DNA of 64,000 nucleotides, from contig CAZUNG010000009.1 of NCBI GenBank assembly GCA_964621905.1, forward strand, positions 1 to 64,000, given 5' to 3'. The DNA is from Ruminococcus_G sp964621905. GTDB lineage: Bacteria > Bacillota > Clostridia > Lachnospirales > Lachnospiraceae. This document shows positions 52,105-60,892 of the stretch, one piece after another (within the stretch, counting starts at the first letter, position 1; each line of letters opens with the position of its first letter). Under the pieces are notes generated by a model. That model saw only the letters and a list, made by a program, of their open reading frames with translations, had not been told where the DNA came from and made no database searches. A program made the position numbers and the translations under genes.

Positions 52105-52144
52105 GGCTGTCTGTTCATCTTGTACGTTGAAAAAGTACCTGCAG

Positions 52145-53209
52145 TCACAGAATCTTTACAAATCCGTCCTGTCCATAATAACAGATCCCTTCTTTCTCAC
52201 ACTGTTTCATATAATAATGTGATTTATCAGCGTGAAGTAAAACGCTGTTAAAATCTTCGCCGAACTTCGGATAGAACGCTGCCCCGGCGGACAGTTCCAC
52301 CGGAATATCTATCTGAAGCTCTTTTTGGTTCTCTTTCCATTCTTCATTCAGCTGGCGCCAGCGCTGTTCCAGCAATTCCTGATGTTCCATTCCAAAATTT
52401 GCATAGACGATAAATTCATCCCCTTCAAATCTTCCGATTAAATCATTGCAGAATACATTCTTCAATGATTTGGAAAGCGCCAAAAGGGCCCTGGCTCCCA
52501 CAGCATGTCCGTATCTTCCATTAATCTCTTTATATGCCGGAATATCCACAATAATCATGGTTCCATACGGCTGTTCCAACATCTTCGAAGATACTTTTTC
52601 CTCAAGAAACTGGCGGTTCATCAATTTTGTAAGGGGATCAAACCTTGCATAGAGAAGCGCCTGTTTATGTGCTTCTTCCAGCTCTTTTGTCTTTTCTTCT
52701 ATGCGCTCCTGCAGGATCTGATTACTCTGCTCAACTAACCGTCGCGGAAAGAATTCATCACTGTCCTGGTTGCCGTCTGCCACCGACTGGTGCACATGCA
52801 GCAGCTTCCATCCGTCCGCATCCTGCCTGACAAGCATGGTAAAACGAAATTCAAACTCATAGATAATGCGGTCGGCTGCGTCTTCTCTGCACTTCCCCTG
52901 ACCAATCACAAGAAAAAGCTGATTTCCTAACTCTCTGGTCTGGTACCAGTCGTCCACCACAATAAATGAGGTTCTGCGGTTCAGCTCCTCTTTCTCCATC
53001 TGAGTGGCAAACTCTTCCCATGTTCTGCTGATTTCACATTCACCGGTTCCGATTACGGATATCTTCTCATCAATGACCTCTTTTAACGCACAGTAATTTT
53101 CTTCACTCAAATAAGTGTACCAGATCCACCGGCAAAATGCTTCTGCATCCCTGATCTTTTCCAATTGTAATACCTCCAGCCAGCTCTTGTGTATATATGA
53201 TTCTAGCAT
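52145..53209 (-). CDS. Diguanylate cyclase (GGDEF) with SnoaL-like N-terminal domain
   Basis: This 354-residue protein has an N-terminal domain of about 165 residues resembling the SnoaL/DUF4440 NTF2-like fold (SFIVVDDWYQTRELGNQLFLVIGQG, FEFRFTMLVRQDADGWKLLHVHQS), a coiled-coil linker (EERIEEKTKELEEAHKQA) and a GGDEF domain with signature EGDEF. EGDEF is compatible with activity. No transmembrane segment. The start lacks a strong ribosome site. Confidence 0.84.
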   Translation of the reverse strand: MLESYIHKSWLEVLQLEKIRDAEAFCRWIWYTYLSEENYCALKEVIDEKISVIGTGECEISRTWEEFATQMEKEELNRRTSFIVVDDWYQTRELGNQLFLVIGQGKCREDAADRIIYEFEFRFTMLVRQDADGWKLLHVHQSVADGNQDSDEFFPRRLVEQSNQILQERIEEKTKELEEAHKQALLYARFDPLTKLMNRQFLEEKVSSKMLEQPYGTMIIVDIPAYKEINGRYGHAVGARALLALSKSLKNVFCNDLIGRFEGDEFIVYANFGMEHQELLEQRWRQLNEEWKENQKELQIDIPVELSAGAAFYPKFGEDFNSVLLHADKSHYYMKQCEKEGICYYGQDGFVKIL

Positions 53210-53261
53210 ATCTTATCAAGAACTGAATTGCAAGAAAGAATGCGCTTTCGGCACAAATTTT

Positions 53262-54761
53262 TTATTCTTTGATCTGATTCAGCAGGTTCAGCGTATCCCG
53301 GTAACGCCCCTCCTCGGTATCTCCCATGATAACAGCAATGTAAAGCCGCCCGTTTCGATAGGCCGCTGAGACCAGACATTTTCCGGCAGCATCCGAACTT
53401 CCCGTTTTCAGGCCGATTGCATCTTTGTCATAAAATGGACTCTCCGGGCTGAGCAGCTGGTTGGTATTCTGCCAGGTCACATCCGTTCCATCCGCAAAAC
53501 AGGTCCGAACCGAGGACTCTTTTACGATATCCGCCAGATATCCGTCCCCGAATTTTGTATTCATAAAAACCCTCGCACAGCATGCCAGATCATACGCAGT
53601 CGTGTACTGTCCATCGGCATCATAACCATCGGGTCTGATCAGTTTCGTATTTTTTGCACCTGCCAAATCCGCTGTTTCATTCACTTGGTCCATAAAGATG
53701 CCCAGTGCCTCATCGATTGACATACCCTCCTGATTTCCAATTTTTCTTCCCGTATACACTGCCAGAACGTATGCGGCATCATTTCCGGAAGGAAGCAGTA
53801 TTCCTACCATCAGTTGTTTCACGCTGAGACGCTGACCAACGCTCAGCCATGCACGGGAGGCGTCGCTCTCGATCCTGTTGATTTCTTCTCCCACTGTCAC
53901 TTCATCTTCTGCTTCACAGAAGCGTGCCGCTGTCAGAACAGTCAGAATTTTCGCGGTACTGGCCGGCGCTATCTTCTGACTGTCTTCTTTTTTGTACAGG
54001 ATCTTTCCTTCTTCGGCATCAATCAGGCATGCATTTTGGGCTTCTATGGTGACTTCATGAAACCAGTCCGCCGGTTCTTCCTTCAGGCTGTAACCCGTCG
54101 TTTGTGTCCCGGGCAGTTCATCTGCAGACAGTCTGCATTGCCACAGGCCAGTCCCCATCACTCCGAGCAGCATCAGTACCACCAGAATCAAAACCGGCTT
54201 TCCATCTCCTTTTTTTGTCTTTCCGGTTTTTCGGTCCCGGATGCCTGTCCCGTCATATAGTTTTCTTATTGCGGCCAAAAGCATCATGGATACCAGAAAT
54301 CCTGCAAATCCTCCCAGAGTATTCAGGATCAGATCGTCAATATCGGTTCCGCGCGTCAAAAACAGCTGCAGAATTTCGATCAGAAGCGAAGTCCCGGCAC
54401 AGAACAAAAGCGTATATCCCACCTTCTGAAACTTCCGCGACAAGATCGGGAGCAGAAAGCCAAGCGGCATAAACATCAAAATATTTCCGAAAAAATTCAG
54501 AGGATTGCCGCCAATTTGAAGGAGCACCTGTCCCGGAATCATATTGATCGCCCCCCGCCCCATCTTCCACGTTAAACCAAACGTCGGAGATACGGTGACA
54601 GAAAAGACCACTGTCATTGCAGCTGCCAGAAGCAGCGTGGCTGCCCGGTACTGCAGCGTCACCTTTTGGCGCGACACTTTCAGATACAATTCAAATACTG
54701 CAAGATATACTGCCCAGACTGCGATTCCCGGCAGCAGATATGTAAATATATTTTCTAACAT
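53262..54761 (-). CDS. VanZ-domain / D-alanyl-D-alanine carboxypeptidase fusion
   Basis: A 499-residue membrane protein from ATG 54761 (AGGAGGTG upstream). Residues about 1-165 form a VanZ-like membrane domain (FFGNILMFMPLGFLLPIL, EILQLFLTRGTDIDDLILNTLGG); a further membrane helix at about 190-210 leads to an exported serine peptidase of family S11 (about 240-499). Its SxxK (ASTAK), SxN (SGN) and KTG (LKTGSSDAAG) motifs are intact. It should trim peptidoglycan pentapeptides outside the membrane. VanZ is linked to teicoplanin resistance and such fusions are uncommon. It follows an Agr-like two-component operon after a terminator. Confidence 0.88.
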   Translation of the reverse strand: MLENIFTYLLPGIAVWAVYLAVFELYLKVSRQKVTLQYRAATLLLAAAMTVVFSVTVSPTFGLTWKMGRGAINMIPGQVLLQIGGNPLNFFGNILMFMPLGFLLPILSRKFQKVGYTLLFCAGTSLLIEILQLFLTRGTDIDDLILNTLGGFAGFLVSMMLLAAIRKLYDGTGIRDRKTGKTKKGDGKPVLILVVLMLLGVMGTGLWQCRLSADELPGTQTTGYSLKEEPADWFHEVTIEAQNACLIDAEEGKILYKKEDSQKIAPASTAKILTVLTAARFCEAEDEVTVGEEINRIESDASRAWLSVGQRLSVKQLMVGILLPSGNDAAYVLAVYTGRKIGNQEGMSIDEALGIFMDQVNETADLAGAKNTKLIRPDGYDADGQYTTAYDLACCARVFMNTKFGDGYLADIVKESSVRTCFADGTDVTWQNTNQLLSPESPFYDKDAIGLKTGSSDAAGKCLVSAAYRNGRLYIAVIMGDTEEGRYRDTLNLLNQIKE

Positions 54762-54792
54762 CTTTCCAACACCTCCTGGAAACAAATATAAC

Positions 54793-54825
54793 AAAAAAAA
54801 GCAAAGCCATGGTCGTTATGGCTTT
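54793..54825 (-). terminator. Terminator between the histidine kinase and the VanZ fusion gene
   Basis: On the minus strand AAAGCCAT and ATGGCTTT pair around AACGACC, followed by GC and eight Ts. It should reduce but may not abolish readthrough into the VanZ gene. Confidence 0.85.
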
Positions 54826-54881
54826 ACTTCCTCTTACTGTGCACAGATTATGAATTCGGATGCTGCGTCCGGGCAATTTTA

Positions 54882-56447
54882 TCAACGTCCGGGCCAAAAT
54901 GCCTGGAGTGACTGGACAAACAGTGCCCCCTGGAAATAAGAATTCCACAGAATATCACTGTGCTTGTCTACCAGTCTTCTGGCGATCGCCAGACCATTTC
55001 CGCGTCCCAGTCCCTTGCTGGTAACTCCCGCATGAACCCCCCGCTCAAGTGTCGCTTCCCGCACTGTGTTCTTTATTAAAATCTGCATGGTTCCTTCCTG
55101 TTCCCGCAGATCGAGTTCCACATAACCTTCCTCCATCTGCTGAACTTCCTCCAGTGCGTTGTCCAAAAAAATCCCCAGAATCCGCACAATATCCGATACA
55201 TCCACACAGTGCGGAAAATACGAATGGTCCAGCATCGTCACAATGCGGATGTCTTCTCCTGCGGACATGCCCTGCAGCAGCTTGTAGTGTAAAAATGCCT
55301 CCAGTGTCTCATTCTGCAGCAGCTGCAGCTGTACATACATATCATTCTTTTGTATTTCAGACTGCGCAAACGGCGCAATCTGAGCGTAATAATATTCCTG
55401 CAGCGCAGTATCTTTGTTCCTTCTTACAAGCTCACCCATTGTCAGAAAGATATTTTTCATATCGTGCTTGATTGCTCTGATCTCCTGCATGTTTTCATTT
55501 ATTTTCCGATGGTACAGCTGCAGATGTTCCTGCACTTTTTCCTGATATTCCAGATGCTCTTTCAGATGTACTGTCTTTAACAGCATTTTCAGATAGAACA
55601 GCTGCATCCCCAGAAATGCAATGATAAAAATGGCAGCTGTGCCCATCCGAAACGACATCAGTTCCGTATCATAAAACATTCCCCCGATATCAAGTAAAAA
55701 CAAGACGACAAACAGCATGACGGGAACAGCCAGCAGATACGCCCCGATCTCTTCGTATTTTTCACTCATCTCCTGCGCTTTCGCGAAGTAATAATGGAGT
55801 CCTCTTTTCAGTAAAAACATCAGCAGCGCAAATATCAGCAGAAAACAAAGTGTAACAAAAAGCAGAGATAAAAATTTCTGCATCCGGTCAAACTCATACC
55901 GCCTGGCTATGTCATAATAAATCTGCATAGACTTCCCTTCAAACAGTGTCTGATAGACACAGTAACAGATGGTTGCGGAAAATAAGGTCAGAAGACAGGG
56001 CATCGCCTGCTGTTTTGCCGAATGGTATCTGCGCTGTACAATGGCAAGCAGCAGGATCCAGCCCACGATCAGCAGCATGCTTCTGCAGTACAGTGCACGA
56101 TAACTGTATTGCTGCAGCAAAAACAGTACGGTGCCAAGCAGCAGGTAATCACTTAGAAAAAGCTTTAGGTAGCCGACTGCCCATACTGAGAGCACCGTCG
56201 CTAAAATGAGCAGAAATACAACCGCTTCCCAGCTCTTGATCCAGCTGATCGACCGCAGAAAATATCCGGGATAAAGAAAAAGCAGAATTCCCAGGGATGC
56301 CAGAAATCCCGCGGCCAGCTCCAGCCTCGGCCTGTTTATTCTGGTCCAGATTCCGTACCATAGCAGCGCTGCAGCCAAAATCAGTCCATCCACAAAAAAC
56401 AGTTTGATAATCTGCCACACAAACAGCCATCCATTTATGAAAGCCAC
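54882..56447 (-). CDS. GHKL-type sensor histidine kinase (Agr-like)
   Basis: This 521-residue kinase has about ten hydrophobic segments over residues 1-295, then a dimerisation/phosphoacceptor region with IKHDMKN and a GHKL ATPase (DNALEE, SKGLGRGNGLAIARRLVD). The layout fits AgrC/FsrC-like or VirS kinases that sense peptides or membrane signals. It begins with GTG after AGGTG and overlaps the LytTR regulator by 13 bases. No pheromone peptide gene was found nearby. Confidence 0.88.
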   Translation of the reverse strand: MAFINGWLFVWQIIKLFFVDGLILAAALLWYGIWTRINRPRLELAAGFLASLGILLFLYPGYFLRSISWIKSWEAVVFLLILATVLSVWAVGYLKLFLSDYLLLGTVLFLLQQYSYRALYCRSMLLIVGWILLLAIVQRRYHSAKQQAMPCLLTLFSATICYCVYQTLFEGKSMQIYYDIARRYEFDRMQKFLSLLFVTLCFLLIFALLMFLLKRGLHYYFAKAQEMSEKYEEIGAYLLAVPVMLFVVLFLLDIGGMFYDTELMSFRMGTAAIFIIAFLGMQLFYLKMLLKTVHLKEHLEYQEKVQEHLQLYHRKINENMQEIRAIKHDMKNIFLTMGELVRRNKDTALQEYYYAQIAPFAQSEIQKNDMYVQLQLLQNETLEAFLHYKLLQGMSAGEDIRIVTMLDHSYFPHCVDVSDIVRILGIFLDNALEEVQQMEEGYVELDLREQEGTMQILIKNTVREATLERGVHAGVTSKGLGRGNGLAIARRLVDKHSDILWNSYFQGALFVQSLQAFWPGR

Positions 56448-57181
56448 CGTTTCACCTCACTTCTCATCCGGACAGAACACGGAATAAGTTCCCCGTTTGC
56501 AAGCTTCAGCATCCCCTGCTGCAGCCCTACCATATACCGCCTGCTGGCGACAATGGAGCGGTGAACCTTCAGAAAATCCTCTCCCAGCATCTCCCGTACA
56601 TGCTCTATGGTATCCCTCACCGTCACAGCGGAACCATCCATCGTATGGTATGTTACCCCATGGGATACGGTTTTCTCTGATTCCACATACAGGATTCTGC
56701 TTTTTCTGAGAGCCACCGTCTCATCGATCCCGATCGTCAGCACCAGCATATCCTTATCCTCCGGTTTTTCAGTCTCCTCCCAAAGAGAAGATGCCATTCT
56801 GATATAGCGGCCAAAACCTTCTTTCAGGTTTCTCATATCCGTTGTTTTTTCCAGAAAGCCGAAAGGCTCCACCCCGCTTTGCAGTACCTGCATGGCCATC
56901 TCCTGATGATTGGTGACAAACACGACCTTGGATGCGGGGCTTAATTCCCGGATCTTTCGTGCGACATCGATTCCATTTAATCTTCCGGTTCCAAAATCCA
57001 GATCCAGAAACACCAGATATTCCCCCGGATTCTTCTGTATATAGCGAAAAAGTTCCGAACTCTCCTCTGCCACACAGACCGTCCGGGCATCCAGTTTTTT
57101 CTCCGTTATCTCCTCTTCCATCTGCTGTCTGGCCAGCTTCAGGATAAAGGGATCATCGTCGCATAACATTACCTGTACCAT
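56435..57181 (-). CDS. LytTR-family response regulator
   Basis: This 248-residue protein has a receiver domain (VMLCDDDPF, LVFLDLDFG, VVFVTNHQEMAMQVL) and a C-terminal LytTR DNA-binding domain (ILYVESEKTVSHGVTYHTMDG, FLKVHRSIVASRRYM). The start at 57181 follows AGAGGAG. It is the first gene of the two-component operon and may regulate the downstream VanZ-carboxypeptidase gene. Confidence 0.92.
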   Translation of the reverse strand: MVQVMLCDDDPFILKLARQQMEEEITEKKLDARTVCVAEESSELFRYIQKNPGEYLVFLDLDFGTGRLNGIDVARKIRELSPASKVVFVTNHQEMAMQVLQSGVEPFGFLEKTTDMRNLKEGFGRYIRMASSLWEETEKPEDKDMLVLTIGIDETVALRKSRILYVESEKTVSHGVTYHTMDGSAVTVRDTIEHVREMLGEDFLKVHRSIVASRRYMVGLQQGMLKLANGELIPCSVRMRSEVKRWLS

Positions 57182-57224
57182 AAAGTCTCCTCTTGCAAGC
57201 TTGTTTTTTCCAGTGTACCACATC

Positions 57225-57254
57225 TTGACATACAAAACAAAATAAGAGTACAAT
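57225..57254 (+). promoter_or_regulatory. Promoter of the DUF4317 gene
   Basis: TTGACA (57225-57230), 18 bases and TACAAT (57249-57254). Confidence 0.7.
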
Positions 57255-57296
57255 GAAGTTCCGTAATACTACGAATCATGGAGGTTATCACTGCTT

Positions 57297-58484
57297 ATGA
57301 ACAAAAAAGAAACTCTGGAAATCCGAAAACAGTTCACTCCTGAAAACTGTACCATCTCCCGTATCTGCGGATGTTACGTCGATGGTGAAAAAAATATAAA
57401 ACTGGAAGTAAAAGAAGCCTTTGGTTCCATCCAGGAAGAAGAGGCTTTTAAATATTTTGATATTTTCAGACATACTTTATCCGGAAGTATTGGAAAAAAT
57501 CTGTTGAATATGGAATTCCCCATGGCGCAGGAGATGCCTGACGGCACTCAATCTTTTCTCATGAAACTCAAAAGCAGCCGCCTGGAAGATGATATGCTGG
57601 TGGAGGAATTCTATCAGAAAGTCATTGAGCATTATGCATACGGCACAAATTATTATATTATTCTGATCCACGCCGCCTACGATATCCCCGGAAAATCCTC
57701 AGACAATCTGGAAATGTTCGATTCCTCCGACAATGTCTATGAATATCTGCTGTGCAGTATCTGTCCGGTGAATCTCTCAAAAGCCGGATTGTGCTACAAT
57801 ACAGAAAAAAACAGTATTGAAGACCGGATCCGGGACTGGATCGTGGCAGCTCCCATCAGCGGATTTTTATTTCCTGCATTCAATGACCGCAATATGGACA
57901 TCCACAGTATTCTATATTATTCCAAAAATCCAGAGGAACTGCAGCAGGATTTTGTCGATCATGTGCTTGGGTGTACCCTGCCGCTGTCTGCCTCGGGGCA
58001 AAAAGAAACTTTCCAGAATATGATCGCCGATGCTCTGGGGGACGACTGCCATTATGAGGTGGTAAAAAATCTTCATGAAAACCTGCATGAGATGGCTGAA
58101 GTCAACAAAGACAATCCGGAACCCGTGACTTTGTCAAAACACGATGTCCGATGTGTTCTGGAGGACAGCGGTGTCCCGGATGAGAAAATCCAGTTTTTTG
58201 AGAAAGAGTTTGAAGAAGTGGTAAAACCAGACACCCCGATCCTGGTATCCAATATTGCCGAAACCCGGAAATTCAGTATTGAAACTCCCGACGTCATCAT
58301 CAAGGTTAATCCGGAGCGGATGGACCTGGTGGAAACGCGCGTCATTGACGGCCGTGCCTGTCTCGTCATCCCTGTGGATGATTACCTGGAGGTCAACGGA
58401 ATGCCGGTGAGTGTCGAGGCACCTGCCGGCGGAATAACTTCTGCGTCATCGGCCGAAGAGGCAGCCGCATCCCTTTCAGAGTAA
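57297..58484 (+). CDS. DUF4317-family protein
   Basis: A 395-residue soluble protein common in Lachnospiraceae and relatives, recognised from MNKKETLEIRKQFTPENCTISRICGCYVDGEKN, then ILIHAAYDIPGKSSDN and FLFPAFNDRNMDIHSILYY. The function of the family is unknown. It has its own promoter and terminator and is divergent from the two-component operon. The C-terminus is Ala/Ser/Glu rich. Confidence 0.88.
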   Translation: MNKKETLEIRKQFTPENCTISRICGCYVDGEKNIKLEVKEAFGSIQEEEAFKYFDIFRHTLSGSIGKNLLNMEFPMAQEMPDGTQSFLMKLKSSRLEDDMLVEEFYQKVIEHYAYGTNYYIILIHAAYDIPGKSSDNLEMFDSSDNVYEYLLCSICPVNLSKAGLCYNTEKNSIEDRIRDWIVAAPISGFLFPAFNDRNMDIHSILYYSKNPEELQQDFVDHVLGCTLPLSASGQKETFQNMIADALGDDCHYEVVKNLHENLHEMAEVNKDNPEPVTLSKHDVRCVLEDSGVPDEKIQFFEKEFEEVVKPDTPILVSNIAETRKFSIETPDVIIKVNPERMDLVETRVIDGRACLVIPVDDYLEVNGMPVSVEAPAGGITSASSAEEAAASLSE

Positions 58485-58491
58485 AAAGAAA

Positions 58492-58535
58492 TCCTGCAGA
58501 CGGTTTGGAACGACTGTCTGCAGGACTTTTTGTTT
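58492..58535 (+). terminator. Terminator after the DUF4317 gene
   Basis: TCCTGCAGAC and GTCTGCAGGA pair, followed by CTTTTTGTTT. Confidence 0.9.
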
Positions 58536-58626
58536 CTGCCTGTGCATCATCACCCATTGTATATCTTAATATTGTTATAATATTCTATCCACTCCGCCTA
58601 AATATCTGACAATCCCAATTATTCAC

Positions 58627-58655
58627 TTGCTATCCCGTCTCTGTTTCATTATAAT
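58627..58655 (+). promoter_or_regulatory. Promoter of the nitrogenase-like operon
   Basis: TTGCTA (58627-58632), 17 bases and TATAAT (58650-58655). It is a sigma-A type, not the -24/-12 type used by classical nif genes. Confidence 0.7.
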
Positions 58656-58693
58656 TAACTTCAATATCAGACACTAAGGAGGAAACTTTATAT

Positions 58694-60892
58694 ATGAAAC
58701 AGATTGCAGTTTACGGAAAAGGAGGAATTGGAAAATCGACGCTCAGCGCCAATCTTTCCGCAGCACTCTCTCTGCTTGGCAAACGTGTGCTGCAGATCGG
58801 ATGTGATCCCAAGCATGACTCCACGCGTCTGCTCATGCACGGTCATGAAATCACAACCGTTCTGGACTATATCCGTGTCACCGGGCCTGCTGATTACCGT
58901 ATTGAAGAGGTGTTATACCATGGTTTTCACAACATCGGCTGCGTGGAGGCAGGCGGCCCGAAACCGGGAGTCGGTTGTGCGGGGCGCGGCATCATCACAG
59001 CCTTTGAGCTTCTGGACCAGTTCCATATCCGTGAAGCGTATGATATTGTCCTGTATGATGTTCTGGGCGACGTGGTCTGCGGCGGCTTCGCCGTACCGAT
59101 CCGCAGAGAATACGCAGATACCATTTTTCTTGTAACATCGGGCGAGTATATGTCTCTCTATGCAGCCAACAACATCCTCCGCGGAATCAAGAACTATGAT
59201 GACGATCAATGCCGGGTCGCCGGCATATTATACAACCGCCGGAACGTGCAGGATGAGGATGCCCGTATTGAAGCCTTTGCAAAAGCTGTCCGCCTCCCCA
59301 TCTGCGCACATATCCCGCGCACGGATACCTTTGCACTGGCAGAGCGCGCCAACTGCACCGTGATGGAATATAACGATCCTGAACTAACCGGAATTTTTGA
59401 CGGTCTTGCACAGTCTGTCATTGGCGGTGCTCCTCTGCATGCGGCAAATCCGCTGACTGATGAGGAGCTGGAACAGGTGGTGCTCGGCGCTGTACGGCCT
59501 CACGCCAGCGGTCTGGCCACCTCTGGCTGTGACGTTGTGCAGGAAAGCCATCCAGACATCGTCATGCCGGATCTCTCCAGTCAGAACCGTTATCTGTCCA
59601 AAAACATGGTACGCGACGAACCTCTGCATGGCTGTGCATTCAACGGCGCACTGTCCATGAGTATACATATCCGTGATGCAGTGGTACTGGGGCATTCACC
59701 GAAAAGCTGTCTCTTTTTATCCTACCAGAGCATCACATCATCGGGCAGACGCCCTCTGTATGAGCGCGGCTCATTGCTTCCTGTTCCCATCGCTCCCAAC
59801 CTGGAATCCAGTGAGATGAGCGAGTCCGAGATGATCTTTGGCGGTATGGAGAAACTGACAGACACTGTAAAAAAAATCAAGAGACGCCGCCCCCCCGCCA
59901 TCATCGTCGTCAGTTCCTGCCCTGCCGGGATCATCGGTGATGACATTGACCGGGTAACGTCTCTGGCTGATGACAAAACTTCCATCGTGACCATCAAGGC
60001 TGACGGCAATCTATCCGGTGACTACCTGCAGGGAATGCTTCTGGCCTACACGCAGCTGGCCGGTCAGATGATTAAAAGAAAAGTCCCTGTGATTCCGAAC
60101 ACAGTTAATATTGTATTCGAAAAGGTGGTCGCTAAAAATACAGAGTCTAACTTTCAGATTATCCGGGGTTTTCTGCAGCGGATGGGCATCCGTGTAAACT
60201 GCCGTTTTCTTTGCAATACCACCTGTGAACAACTGGAAAATTTCGTCTCTGCCCCTTTAAATCTTCTGGCCTACAAAGATTATACCGGAAATATGCTCAA
60301 AGATTTCTTTACGGAAAATTATCAGTCCCTCTTCTTTGACGATCCCTTCCCCGTCGGGTTCGATCAGACTTGCCGCTGGCTTTTGAAGCTCGGTGAGTTC
60401 TTTGGCCGGTCTGAAACCGCACAGGAGCTGATCGACGAACACCGCCGGCTCTATAAAGAACGCATCCATGCGGTAAGACCGGTGCTTGAAGGCAAGCGAC
60501 TGATGATCATCACCTACAACCACAATCTGGACTGGATCCTGAAGGCGGCATTGGAGGCCGGCATCGTCATCGTCAAGCTGGGAATCCTCAACTTTTCACA
60601 GGACGAAGGTTTTACCTCTGCCCTTCAGATGGATCTGCCGCTTGAACTTGACTATGACCGCGCCATGCGGATACCTGATATTCAAAAATACCAGCCGGAC
60701 ATTGTCCTCAGCAACTACGATTCCTCAACGGTATCACAGGCGCTGCTGTCAGATACGATTCCGATGTGTCCCGATGTCGGATTTTTCTCCGGGCTGCTGA
60801 TGGTGGAACGCTGGGCCAAACTGATTGATATGAATCTGGAAGGAGACTGGAAACATGATGAACCCTTATTTAACCAATATTTCCCCCGATAG
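58694..60892 (+). CDS. Nitrogenase-like protein: NifH-type reductase fused to NifD-type subunit
   Basis: This 732-residue protein joins two nitrogenase parts usually encoded separately. Residues 1-265 are NifH/BchL-like: P-loop GKGGIGKST (8-16), GCDPKHDST (36-44), and both cluster-ligand cysteines, Cys95 (PGVGCAGRG) and Cys129 (DVVCGG), so a [4Fe-4S] Fe protein able to use ATP is expected. Residues about 300-732 are NifD-like: FGGMEKL and three P-cluster-type cysteines Cys314 (HGCAFNG), Cys339 (SPKSC) and Cys409 (SSCPAGIIGDDI). No NifB, NifEN or molybdenum genes are nearby, so nitrogen fixation is unlikely; reduction of another small molecule is the better reading. AAGGAGG precedes it. Confidence 0.9.
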   Translation: MKQIAVYGKGGIGKSTLSANLSAALSLLGKRVLQIGCDPKHDSTRLLMHGHEITTVLDYIRVTGPADYRIEEVLYHGFHNIGCVEAGGPKPGVGCAGRGIITAFELLDQFHIREAYDIVLYDVLGDVVCGGFAVPIRREYADTIFLVTSGEYMSLYAANNILRGIKNYDDDQCRVAGILYNRRNVQDEDARIEAFAKAVRLPICAHIPRTDTFALAERANCTVMEYNDPELTGIFDGLAQSVIGGAPLHAANPLTDEELEQVVLGAVRPHASGLATSGCDVVQESHPDIVMPDLSSQNRYLSKNMVRDEPLHGCAFNGALSMSIHIRDAVVLGHSPKSCLFLSYQSITSSGRRPLYERGSLLPVPIAPNLESSEMSESEMIFGGMEKLTDTVKKIKRRRPPAIIVVSSCPAGIIGDDIDRVTSLADDKTSIVTIKADGNLSGDYLQGMLLAYTQLAGQMIKRKVPVIPNTVNIVFEKVVAKNTESNFQIIRGFLQRMGIRVNCRFLCNTTCEQLENFVSAPLNLLAYKDYTGNMLKDFFTENYQSLFFDDPFPVGFDQTCRWLLKLGEFFGRSETAQELIDEHRRLYKERIHAVRPVLEGKRLMIITYNHNLDWILKAALEAGIVIVKLGILNFSQDEGFTSALQMDLPLELDYDRAMRIPDIQKYQPDIVLSNYDSSTVSQALLSDTIPMCPDVGFFSGLLMVERWAKLIDMNLEGDWKHDEPLFNQYFPR

